Of a DNA stretch of 64,000 bases, positions 57,006 through 64,000 are shown piece by piece; within the stretch, counting starts at the first letter, position 1, and the number at the start of each line of letters is the position of its first letter. The translations under genes were made by a program, and so were the position numbers. The DNA comes from DATGPD01 sp041398565. Its GTDB lineage: Bacteria; Planctomycetota; UBA1135; UBA2386. The notes under the pieces are model-generated. The model ran no database searches. It was not told where the DNA came from and saw nothing but the letters and a program-made list of their open reading frames with translations. The stretch lies in contig JAWKUN010000002.1 of assembly GCA_041398565.1 (NCBI GenBank), positions 806,001 through 870,000 on the forward strand, in the 5' to 3' direction.

Positions 57006-57578
57006 ATGGACGAGGCCGAGATCGGTCGACTGTTGACGGAGAACATGCCGGCGTTGCGTGCCTTCGTCCGGCTGCGGACGAACCGCGCCATCCGCGACCG
57101 GGAGTCGCACAGCGATCTCGTGCAGTCGATCTGCCGCGAGGTGCTCGGCGGCGCCGAACGCCTGGCGTACCAAGGCGAGGCCGCGTTTCGCGGCTGGCTG
57201 TTCACCACGGCGCTGCGCAAGCTCGTCGAGAGGCAGCGTCACATGCGTGCGCTCAAGCGCGACGTCGGCCGGGAGGTGCGGGCCGACGCCGGGGGTGGCT
57301 CGGGCAGCGATCCGGACATTCTATGGGCAGCGTACGCCACCGTGACCACGCCGAGCATGGTCCTCTCGGCGCGAGAACAGATGGAGTCGCTGGAACGCGC
57401 CTTCGACGAACTGCCCGACGACTACCGCGAGGTGATCACGTTGCACAAGATCGTCGGGCTGTCGCACGAGGAGATCGCCCGGCAGACCGGACGCAACGAG
57501 GCAGCGTGTCGGCAGCTCCTGCGGCGCGCGTTGATCCGCCTGTCGATGGTGCTCGAGCGGGCCGACAGCGGCGGCTGA
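57006..57578 (+). CDS. ECF-type RNA polymerase sigma factor
   Basis: This 190-residue protein has region 2 (MPALRAFVRLRTNRAIRDRE, SDLVQSICREVLGG, AFRGWLFTTALRKLVERQRH) and region 4 (FDELPDDYREVITLHKIVGLSHEEIARQTGRNEAACRQLLRRAL). Spacing is typical of ECF factors without region 3. Unlike the sigma factor at 41261-41893 it has no kinase partner immediately downstream; repeat units follow instead. The ATG at 57006 is chosen from the conserved start and the TACGAT box. Confidence 0.9.
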   Translation: MDEAEIGRLLTENMPALRAFVRLRTNRAIRDRESHSDLVQSICREVLGGAERLAYQGEAAFRGWLFTTALRKLVERQRHMRALKRDVGREVRADAGGGSGSDPDILWAAYATVTTPSMVLSAREQMESLERAFDELPDDYREVITLHKIVGLSHEEIARQTGRNEAACRQLLRRALIRLSMVLERADSGG

Positions 57579-57669
57579 CGCGGCGGAGCTGGCGGCCATG
57601 TTCGACGAGGTGCCCCCGTGAGGGGCATCGGGCGCAGCGACTCCGGCAGGTCTTGCGTCTCTGTCCTCA

Positions 57670-57852
57670 GCGCGGCCGGCGGCCGCAACCCAAAGGGTTG
57701 ATGTCGGCGCAGCGCCGACCAGAGGGGGCCGCCGGCGCTGTGTTGCTTGGAGCTTCCAGGGCTGCTCGGGCGTGGCCTGGTCAGCTCTGTGGCAACGGAA
57801 CAACACGGCCGAATTCGCGCCTGCCGCGACGATTCGCAGCCCTTGCAGCTCA
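57670..57852 (-). repeat. Modular structured repeat, type A unit (copy 4)
   Basis: This 183-base unit is on the minus strand and nearly identical to the unit at 24387-24570, with only a few base changes and a small indel before the core. It starts TGAGC and ends GCGC, with stems GAGCT-GGGCTGC/GCAGCCC-AGCTC and the conserved three-way-junction core. It is in tandem with the next unit. Confidence 0.9.
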
Positions 57853-58036
57853 GCGCGGCCGGCGGCCGCAACCCAAAGGGTTGATGTCGGCGCAGCGCCG
57901 ACCAGAGAGGGCCGCAGGCCGCTCTATTGCCTGGGGCTTCCAGTGCTGCTCGGGCGTGGCGAACCCGGCACTGTCACGAATCGCACGTCCTGCGGATTCC
58001 GCGCGCGCCACGAGGATTCGCAGCACTTGCAGCTCA
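57853..58036 (-). repeat. Modular structured repeat, type A unit (copy 5, diverged)
   Basis: This 184-base unit is on the minus strand and starts with the TGA stop of the phosphate transporter as TGAGC. The spacer is diverged, but the inner stem is preserved by a compensatory change: GTGCTGC pairs with GCAGCAC where copies 1 and 4 have GGGCTGC/GCAGCCC. The outer spacer stem has one mismatch. The core outer stem is here GCGGCCTGCGGCC with GGCCGCCGGCCGC. The two arms are unchanged. Confidence 0.9.
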
Positions 58037-59077
58037 GCCGACGGAGCCGAACAGCAGCGACAGGCCCGCGTACGACACCATGGCCATCAGCGCGGCCGCC
58101 GGCAGGGTCAACACCCACGCGATGACGATGTTGGTGGCCACGCCCCAGCGCACCGCCGACAGCCTATTGGAGGCGCCCACACCCATGATCGCGGCGTTGA
58201 TGCAGTGGGTGGTGCTGACCGGCACGCCGAAGTGGCTGGCGCCGAGGATCGTCGCCGCACCGGCCGTTTCGGCGGCGAAGCCGTGCAGCGGCGTGATGCG
58301 GATGATCTTGGTTCCCATGGTCTTGATGATGCGTGCACCACCGGCGGCGGTTCCGAGCGCGATGGCGCTGGCGCAGGCGATCACCACCCAAGTCGGCACC
58401 GCGCCTTCGTTCGCCGGCATCACCCAGCTCGGCGCCCACTCCGGCAAGGCGTGGCCGCCGGCCACGAATGCCACCAGCGCCAGGGTGATGATGCCCATCG
58501 ACTTCTGTGCGTCGTTCGAGCCGTGCGAGAACGCCATCGCCGCTGCCGACACCAGCTGCAGTCGGCGCGAGCCGCGCCGCACGATCGACGGGCGAAGTCG
58601 GGTAGCGATCCAGATGAGGCCGATCATCAGCAGAAACGCGACGACGAAGCCGATCGCCGGCGACACCACGAGCGGCACCATCACCTTGTTGCCGAGTGCG
58701 CTCCAGTGGAAGGCGCCGGCGCCCGCATGCGCCACCACGCCGCCGGCGAGGCCGCCGATCAGCGCGTGCGACGACGACGACGGGATGCCGAACCACCAGG
58801 TGATCAGGTTCCAGACGCAGGCGCCGATCAACGCGGCCAGCACCACCAACTGGGTGACGTCGCCCGGCTCGGCGAAGCCCGAGGCGATGGTCTTCGCCAC
58901 CGCCGTGCCGGCCATGGCACCGGCGAAGTTGAGCACCGCGGCAAGCAGCACCGCGGTGCGCATCGGCAGCACGCCGGTCGACACCACGGTGGCCACGGCA
59001 TTGGCGGCATCGTGGAAGCCGTTGATGTAGTCGAACACGATCGCCATGACGATCACGGCGAGGAGCAGACTAACCAT
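58034..59077 (-). CDS. pit: Inorganic phosphate transporter, PiT family
   Basis: This 347-residue polytopic membrane protein carries out cation-coupled phosphate uptake. It shows the two PiT signature repeats, FDYINGFHDAANAVATVVSTG near the N terminus and FSHGSNDAQKSMGIITLAL in the second half, plus SSSSHALIGGLAGG and STTHCINAAIMGVG. The ATG at 59077 overlaps the end of the DUF47 gene by eight bases, as is typical for the pair. The stop codon is the first three bases of a repeat unit. Confidence 0.95.
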   Translation of the reverse strand: MVSLLLAVIVMAIVFDYINGFHDAANAVATVVSTGVLPMRTAVLLAAVLNFAGAMAGTAVAKTIASGFAEPGDVTQLVVLAALIGACVWNLITWWFGIPSSSSHALIGGLAGGVVAHAGAGAFHWSALGNKVMVPLVVSPAIGFVVAFLLMIGLIWIATRLRPSIVRRGSRRLQLVSAAAMAFSHGSNDAQKSMGIITLALVAFVAGGHALPEWAPSWVMPANEGAVPTWVVIACASAIALGTAAGGARIIKTMGTKIIRITPLHGFAAETAGAATILGASHFGVPVSTTHCINAAIMGVGASNRLSAVRWGVATNIVIAWVLTLPAAALMAMVSYAGLSLLFGSVG

Positions 59078-59705
59078 GCTTGATCGCCAGGTTGGCCAAC
59101 AGGTCGGCGACGTTGTCGCAGTGGTCGATGGCGAACTCGAGGTCGTCCAGCGCCTCCTTCTGTGCCAGGAGGCGGCGGAAATCGGTGTGGTCCTCGCGGA
59201 ACAGCCGGCTGATCGCGGCGCGGTAGATCGAGTCTGCCTCCTTCTCGATGGCGCGGACCCTGCGCCCGCCATCGAGTAGTTCCTCGTAGCGATGCTTGCG
59301 CAGCAGCGGCACCGCGTCCCGAAGCATCTCGGTGACGGTCACCAGCTTCTGCATCAGCTCGACCATGGCGGCGCAGGGGCGTTCGATGCCGTAGAGCACG
59401 AACGCCCGCGCGGTCAGGTTGGTCAGGTCGACGATGTCGTCGATCTCAGAGGTCAGTCGATGCAGGTCCTCGCGGTCGATCGGCGTGACGAAGGTCTTGG
59501 CCAGCGCCTCCTCCGTGCGCCGCACCACGTCGTCGGCGGCGTGCTCGATCTTCTGCACCTCGGCGGCCACTTCGGCGGCCGGCAGCTCCTGGAACCGCGC
59601 CAGCGCCAACGCGGCATCGTGCGCGAGGCGGCCCTGCTCTTCGAGCATGTCGTAGAAGTGCTCCGCGCGCGGCAGCAGCCAGCGAACCAGTCCTTGCAGG
59701 CCCAT
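59070..59705 (-). CDS. DUF47/PhoU-like phosphate transport accessory protein
   Basis: This 211-residue all-helical protein of the TIGR00153/DUF47 family is the usual partner of PiT transporters. It has E..HA-type motifs (VQKIEHAADDVVRRTEEAL, TPIDREDLHRLTSEIDDIVDLTNLTARA, AIEKEADSIYRAAI) of the PhoU fold, which bind metal clusters. It is thought to modulate uptake. Overlap with pit on the same strand shows an operon. About 200 bases upstream contain no other gene and probably hold the promoter. Confidence 0.93.
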   Translation of the reverse strand: MGLQGLVRWLLPRAEHFYDMLEEQGRLAHDAALALARFQELPAAEVAAEVQKIEHAADDVVRRTEEALAKTFVTPIDREDLHRLTSEIDDIVDLTNLTARAFVLYGIERPCAAMVELMQKLVTVTEMLRDAVPLLRKHRYEELLDGGRRVRAIEKEADSIYRAAISRLFREDHTDFRRLLAQKEALDDLEFAIDHCDNVADLLANLAIKHG

Positions 59706-59905
59706 GCGCCGTATCAGAGCACGCGCGTCGGCCAGGTCGACAGCGCAGTGTGCGGAACGCCCAGATCGTGTTTCGTCGTAGGCTACCTCGCATCTTCATC
59801 GACGTGACGCTGGCATCTCGACGGCATGTCGCTAACCGATCGGTGTCAGGCTCCACCCTGTTACTTCTCTGCGGGTCTTCCGTCAACGCACGACGCGGGC
59901 ACCTG

Positions 59906-62257
59906 CTACTTCGGCGCGCGGCGGCCGGGCGGCAGCGCGCCCACCGTGGCCGCGAACTCGGCCAGGGAGGTCCGTTGGCCGGGGTGACGTTCACCGCGCC
60001 GCCAGACGTGCACGGAGCGTGCGCCGTACGCGGTCAGGTCGAGGCCGCGCTCGCCGACGGGCCACAGCACGGTGCAGCGCTCGCCGGCGGGAAGGTCGAC
60101 GAGTCGGGGAGCGAAGCCCGACCTCAGCATGACGCACCGCGTGATGTCCACCGGCAGCACCCAGCGGCTCTCCGTGAGCTCGATGACGTGCAGCGGCGAG
60201 GACGCGACGTCTTGCCAGGCGCCGAGCCACCCGGCCGGCGGCATGGGGGCCCCAGCCGCGTCCACGAAGGTCACGTGCACGACACGCAGTAGCCGCGAGA
60301 CGTCGACCGCGCACTCTTCTTGCCAACCAGCAGGGTCGGCGGGCACGTCGGGAGCGAGCGCGATGCTGGCCGGTGGGTACGCGGTCGACAGGCGCAGGCG
60401 CAGGTGCGCCCGCGGCACGCGCGACCACCGCAGCACATCGCGCGCCGCCGCGTCCGGCCCGGGGTCGGGCCACCACGGGCGCGGGGCCACGACCTCCCGT
60501 TCCTCGAGCGCGGCCAGCAGATCGCTCGTCTGCACACCCTCGGGCAGCGCGAATCGCACGGCGACGCGCGCCGCCGGCCGCAGCTGCACGTCGGTGGACG
60601 CGCACGCGCCGACGTCGACGACCTCCGGCAAGTGCTCCGGCGCGCTGGCCCGCACGGTGCCGGCCCGCACCGTGGGATCGCCGAGGACGGCGAACTCGCC
60701 CGGCGCGCGCCGCTGCACGTGCGCCCTGCCCACGAGCGGACCACCGACCGCCAGCGTCGCCTCGTCGAGGATCCGCCCGGCCTCGCCGCGCACGGTCACG
60801 GACGCGACCAGCGCCCGCGGGCGAAGGAGCAGCGTGCCCAGATAGGCCTTGCCGGCGACCGGCTTCGGCAAGGGAATCTCGGCGGTCGCGTCGTCGGCCA
60901 GCACCCGTACCCACTCTCCGTTCAGCTCCGCTGCGGGGACGCGGATCACGACGCTGCCGCCGTCCGCGTTGGCTTCAAAGGCGCGGAGCACGCTCGGTTC
61001 CGGGTCGGCGGGCGAGCCCGCCAGCAACTCGAGGCGGAGCGGTCCATCGTAGGGGCGATCGGCGCGTCGCAGCCGCCCGCGCAGCTCGACGTGGGACTCG
61101 GCACACTGCGGTACCAGCGTCACCCGCACGACACCGTCGGGTGCGAGCGGGACGTCGGCGGTCGCGGCAGCTTCCTCGCCGTCGCCCTCGAAGCGGAGCC
61201 GGTAGCGCAACCCGGGCGCGACGATGACCGGAGTCGCGCAGGTGTCCGCCACCGGTCTGCACCACGACGGGCCGAGGTCGCCTTCGGCCGCGATCCATAC
61301 GCACCCTGACGCCGGCGAGGCGGTCCGCCCGGCGAAGCTCACGGCCATGGCCGCGAGCCGCGGCAACCGCAGTTCGACCCGAGTCGTCGTCCAGTCGTCG
61401 AGTCGCGCCGGCGTGCCGAGCGTTTGCCCCCCGGGGATGTCGGGCACGAACCGGGCGCTGGCGACCCTCCCGCGGTGCTGCGTCAGCGCCTCGATCCAGC
61501 GGGCACGCGACTCGACCACGAGTGAGCCGTCGCCTTCCGTGCGGCCGAGCGGCGTGGTCGCCGCGGGTTCCTCGGCGTCGCGCAGCCAGAACAAGGCGAC
61601 CTCGCGGCCAGCGATCGGCGCCCCGCCGGGATCGAGCACGTCGACGCGGAGTCTCCCACCGCTGCGCAGGACGATGACGATCGGCCCCTGGTCGCCGGGC
61701 TGCACGACCGCATCGCCCCACCGCGCGCCGTCCTCGGCGGCGATGTCGAGCACATCGGGCGCGGACGGCACCGTGGTCGTTCCGCTGTGGTCGGTCGTCA
61801 TGTGCGCGCCAGCGGCGATGACCAGGCTCTGTCGTCGGCCGGGTCCCGCCGGCGACTTGCCGGCATGCTTGCGCAGGCGTTCCTCCGCTTCGGGTCCGTG
61901 CGCCAGCCATGCGACGAGTGCGCCAGCGACCGGTGCACCGGACTCGTCGACGACGCGCACGACGCGTTGGCCGGCGCGCATGCCCGCTGCCGCCGGCGCG
62001 GCCGCATCGCCTCCTGGACCCTTCACGCCACCTCGCGCGTGCATCGGGTCTTCGACCGCTTCGCGATACCCGCGCGTGGACTCCGCGCTGGCCGCGGCGG
62101 GAGTGGCTGCGCTTGCGGTCGGCGCGACGCCCTCGCCGTCGCGAAGGTCGAGCAGCGTCGCCGTCGACCAGGCGACAGTGGCGAGGCCGAGGGCCGCGAG
62201 CATTGCGAAGGCGAGAGCGCTTCGCCGAGGTCGATGGCCCGGAGACGAAGGGCGCAT
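59906..62257 (-). CDS. Large secreted carboxypeptidase-regulatory-like domain protein
   Basis: The 783-residue product has an N-terminal membrane segment (ALAFAMLAALGLATVAWSTATLL) followed by an Ala/Pro-rich linker and several CarboxypepD_reg-like beta sandwiches (VRVVDESGAPVAGALVAWLAH, LRVDVLDPGGAPIAGREVALFWL, VTVRGEAGRILDEATLAVGG). Such domains are usually structural and extracellular. No catalytic motif is seen. Its ATG is three bases after the stop of the next gene upstream (TAGAGAATG), so both probably form one transcript. Confidence 0.78.
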   Translation of the reverse strand: MRPSSPGHRPRRSALAFAMLAALGLATVAWSTATLLDLRDGEGVAPTASAATPAAASAESTRGYREAVEDPMHARGGVKGPGGDAAAPAAAGMRAGQRVVRVVDESGAPVAGALVAWLAHGPEAEERLRKHAGKSPAGPGRRQSLVIAAGAHMTTDHSGTTTVPSAPDVLDIAAEDGARWGDAVVQPGDQGPIVIVLRSGGRLRVDVLDPGGAPIAGREVALFWLRDAEEPAATTPLGRTEGDGSLVVESRARWIEALTQHRGRVASARFVPDIPGGQTLGTPARLDDWTTTRVELRLPRLAAMAVSFAGRTASPASGCVWIAAEGDLGPSWCRPVADTCATPVIVAPGLRYRLRFEGDGEEAAATADVPLAPDGVVRVTLVPQCAESHVELRGRLRRADRPYDGPLRLELLAGSPADPEPSVLRAFEANADGGSVVIRVPAAELNGEWVRVLADDATAEIPLPKPVAGKAYLGTLLLRPRALVASVTVRGEAGRILDEATLAVGGPLVGRAHVQRRAPGEFAVLGDPTVRAGTVRASAPEHLPEVVDVGACASTDVQLRPAARVAVRFALPEGVQTSDLLAALEEREVVAPRPWWPDPGPDAAARDVLRWSRVPRAHLRLRLSTAYPPASIALAPDVPADPAGWQEECAVDVSRLLRVVHVTFVDAAGAPMPPAGWLGAWQDVASSPLHVIELTESRWVLPVDITRCVMLRSGFAPRLVDLPAGERCTVLWPVGERGLDLTAYGARSVHVWRRGERHPGQRTSLAEFAATVGALPPGRRAPK

Positions 62258-62260
62258 TCT

Positions 62261-64000
62261 CTAGTCGCGCTCCAGATGGGCCACGACTGGCACCGGCAGG
62301 GGGCCGTCGGAGGTGTCGACCAGCACGCGCGACAGCACCCGACCCGGTCGGTTGCCGACCTCAGGGACCCGCATCTCCACCGCGTAGCGCATCATCGCTA
62401 CTTGCCCTTCGTCGGCGACGACGAAGTCGAGGCCGGAGCAGGTGACGGTGACGCAGCCCTCACCGACGATGCGCGCGATGCTCTTGCCGGCGGGCACGAG
62501 GATCGACAGGCGTCTCGTCGCCAATCCAGCGGGTGCTACGGTCCCGAAGTCGAGGACTTCCGGCACGACCTGGCAGCGCTGCTCCGCAGGCTCGCGATGG
62601 CGCCGCCCGCGCACGTGCACCGGCAACGAGCGGACGCTGCTGCCGGCGCGCACCACCAGCTCGGCGCGCGCATCCACGTCGCCGGGCGGCCACTTGTTCG
62701 GGTCGAACGTCAGAAGCAGCTCGCCGGTGCGCTCCGGATCGGGCGCCGGCGTCCACGCGGCTGCCAGGAGGCACGCGCATCCGCGGCCCGACGCTGCCTC
62801 CACGGTGAAGGGTTCGGCGCTCCCGGCCAGTGCGCTCACCCGCACCTCGACGCGCTCGAGGCCGGCGTCGAAGACACCGGCGTCGACTTCGAGGATCGGT
62901 GCCGGCCACAGGACGGGCAACGGCTGGCTGCTCTTGTCGCCGGCGGCCGACCTGCGCGTGATCTCGAGCCCTGCGCCCGAGAGGTGACTCCAGAAAGACT
63001 CGGCGAGCGGATCGTCAAGGCGCATCCATCGTCCGGCATGCGAAGGTCCCTCCGCGAGTGGGTCGACGAACAGCACGGCGTCGTCGGTGGCCCCGACTGC
63101 GACCAGGAAGTGCCCTTCCGAGGCGCGCGTGTGCATGACAACCGAACCGGAGCCGTCCTTCAGCCAGCGTCGTAGATCGGATGGCGCGATTCTCTCGAAC
63201 GCCGCCACGTGCAGGTTGCCGTCGAGGATCGAGAGGGTGCGGCCGATGTCGGCGAGCGTGAGCCGCCGGCCCCAGTCCGGCCCCAGCGGCAGCCGCGACT
63301 CGAGTGCCGCGACATCGACGGGCACCCCGTGCCACGCCGCCACGAAAGCGCAGGCGTTGAGGCCGCAATTGGCGAGGCGCACGTGCGGCAACTCCGCCGT
63401 CCACACCGTGGACCATTGTGCCGCGGCCGTCCTGGTGGCGAGTGCGACTGCGACGAGGACGGCGACCGCGCGCGCCAGCCGCCGCCAGCGCCAGACCGCG
63501 AAGAACAAGAGGGCCGAGCCTGCGATCGCCCCCGCAATCGCTCCGGTACGGCTGGCGGCTCCTCCTTTCGCGGCGCCGATGCTCTCGAGCTGGGCGCGCA
63601 CCGTGCGCACCTGCGCTTCGGCCGCTTGCGCGAGTTCGCCCGGTGCCGGTCCGACGATGTTCGACCTGCCGGTCACCATGTCCTGGACCCGCGCTCCCGC
63701 CGGCAGGTCGAGGGTGAACAGTTTGTCGTCCAGGTCCTTGGGGTTGGCCTGCACGCAAAGTACTTCCACCTGCCCGCGCAGGGTCTGGGTGCCGCTGCGA
63801 TCGAAATACGTGAACTCGCACTGCCGCGGGTACTCCACGCCCGCGCCGGCGTCGTGGAACGAGTCGACTCGGGTCTGCACGAGGACTCGACCATCTACCC
63901 GCCGCCACGCGCCGCGCAGGGCCGGCCCCGAGGGCCGCAGCTCGAACTCCCACTCCCAGCTCGTGCCCGACTGGACGACCGCGGCCCGAACCCGGTCCGC
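62261..64000 (-). CDS. Peptidase C39-like membrane protein, 5' end missing
   Basis: The minus-strand frame is open to the right edge (SGTSWEWEFELRPSGPALRG at the edge), so at least 580 residues are visible and the start is outside. A GTG at 63880 is not needed as start. One or two membrane helices (AIAGSALLFFAVWRWRRL, AVAVLVAVALATRTAAA) precede a C39-like domain: LANCGLNACAFVAAWHGVPVD has the Cys, and SEGHFLVAVGATDDAVLFVDPLA has the His and Asp/Asn region. Downstream are beta domains resembling DUF1573-type repeats (VPEVLDFGTVAPAGLATRRL). Peptidase activity is possible but not certain. Confidence 0.75.
   Translation of the reverse strand, partial: ADRVRAAVVQSGTSWEWEFELRPSGPALRGAWRRVDGRVLVQTRVDSFHDAGAGVEYPRQCEFTYFDRSGTQTLRGQVEVLCVQANPKDLDDKLFTLDLPAGARVQDMVTGRSNIVGPAPGELAQAAEAQVRTVRAQLESIGAAKGGAASRTGAIAGAIAGSALLFFAVWRWRRLARAVAVLVAVALATRTAAAQWSTVWTAELPHVRLANCGLNACAFVAAWHGVPVDVAALESRLPLGPDWGRRLTLADIGRTLSILDGNLHVAAFERIAPSDLRRWLKDGSGSVVMHTRASEGHFLVAVGATDDAVLFVDPLAEGPSHAGRWMRLDDPLAESFWSHLSGAGLEITRRSAAGDKSSQPLPVLWPAPILEVDAGVFDAGLERVEVRVSALAGSAEPFTVEAASGRGCACLLAAAWTPAPDPERTGELLLTFDPNKWPPGDVDARAELVVRAGSSVRSLPVHVRGRRHREPAEQRCQVVPEVLDFGTVAPAGLATRRLSILVPAGKSIARIVGEGCVTVTCSGLDFVVADEGQVAMMRYAVEMRVPEVGNRPGRVLSRVLVDTSDGPLPVPVVAHLERD

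Noticed and set aside
57579..57640. Short open frame AADAAELAAMFDEVPP after the second sigma factor
   Set aside because: Too short to call and without a ribosome-binding site; could be a remnant of a lost partner gene but cannot be supported.
24387..58036. Repeat units as integron attC sites or cassette array
   Set aside because: The position right after stop codons and the internal AACCC/GGGTT arm recall attC, but there is no integrase, the genes are convergent rather than co-oriented, and the core does not match the RYYYAAC/GTTRRRY arrangement.
24387..58036. Repeat units as a CRISPR array
   Set aside because: Only one to two units per site, no regular unique spacers of 30-40 bases, and no cas genes.
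62261..63880. GTG at 63880 as the start of the C39-like protein
   Set aside because: The frame stays open and protein-like to the right edge (SWEWEFELRPSG), so the gene more likely starts outside the window.

Overview
The window is about 70% GC and gene-dense, and it carries many marks of a Planctomycetota bacterium, probably an uncultured or Pla163/Poly30-like lineage. These marks are large secreted proteins that share a lineage-type C-terminal domain, Ser/Thr kinases fused to WD40 or formylglycine-generating-enzyme domains, sigma factors of the ECF type beside such kinases, and a pseudopilin with an H/D-G tail. Gram-negative envelope functions are present (heptose epimerase, outer-membrane barrel, lipoprotein, flippase). 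The lineage call is inference from content; no 16S rRNA is in the window.

Layout. 1-3210: the 3' end of a secreted FG-GAP protein, a HEAT lipoprotein and a pseudopilin. 3236-7122 (minus): a two-gene porin-cytochrome operon resembling MtrAB/PioAB, with an 18-heme cytochrome overlapping (ATGA) a barrel protein that itself carries three N-terminal heme sites. 7306-18341: mostly housekeeping genes, namely a polytopic membrane protein, miaB, ribD, hldD, a methyltransferase, L-serine dehydratase, a dihydrouridine synthase, tRNA-Leu(CAG), smpB and a HIT protein. 18581-24389: a NahK-like kinase, a beta-propeller protein, a divergent HxlR / thioredoxin-like / MOSC module and a beta-helix protein. 24618-25344 is a decaying gene. 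25415-33548 (minus): a transglutaminase, a polysaccharide flippase, an amidase with an inserted golvesin-like domain and a second beta-helix protein. 33870-37666: Kelch and other secreted proteins. 37821-41893 (minus): a sigma factor and WD40 kinase pair overlapping by one base. 42083-57578: a secreted HExxH protein, a 1923-residue secreted protein, a kinase-FGE fusion, a HEAT-like protein, a small secreted protein and a second sigma factor. 58034-59705 (minus): a PiT phosphate transporter with its DUF47 partner. 59906-64000 (minus): a carboxypeptidase-regulatory-like protein and a C39-like protein cut by the right edge.

The most unusual feature is a dispersed modular repeat with five units (24387-24570, 44843-44996, 44997-45148, 57670-57852, 57853-58036). 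Each unit starts with TGAGC, has a spacer hairpin (type A about 184 nt units, type B about 153 nt units) and ends with a highly conserved core that can fold into a three-way junction. All units lie in convergent gene-gene junctions. In three of them the first TGA is the stop codon of the adjacent gene. One paired position covaries between copies. I do not recognise this element.

Two further patterns recur. Eight secreted proteins end in a similar C-terminal domain, and ten genes have a TANNNT hexamer, often preceded by GC, very close to the start codon, which suggests short-leader or leaderless transcripts.
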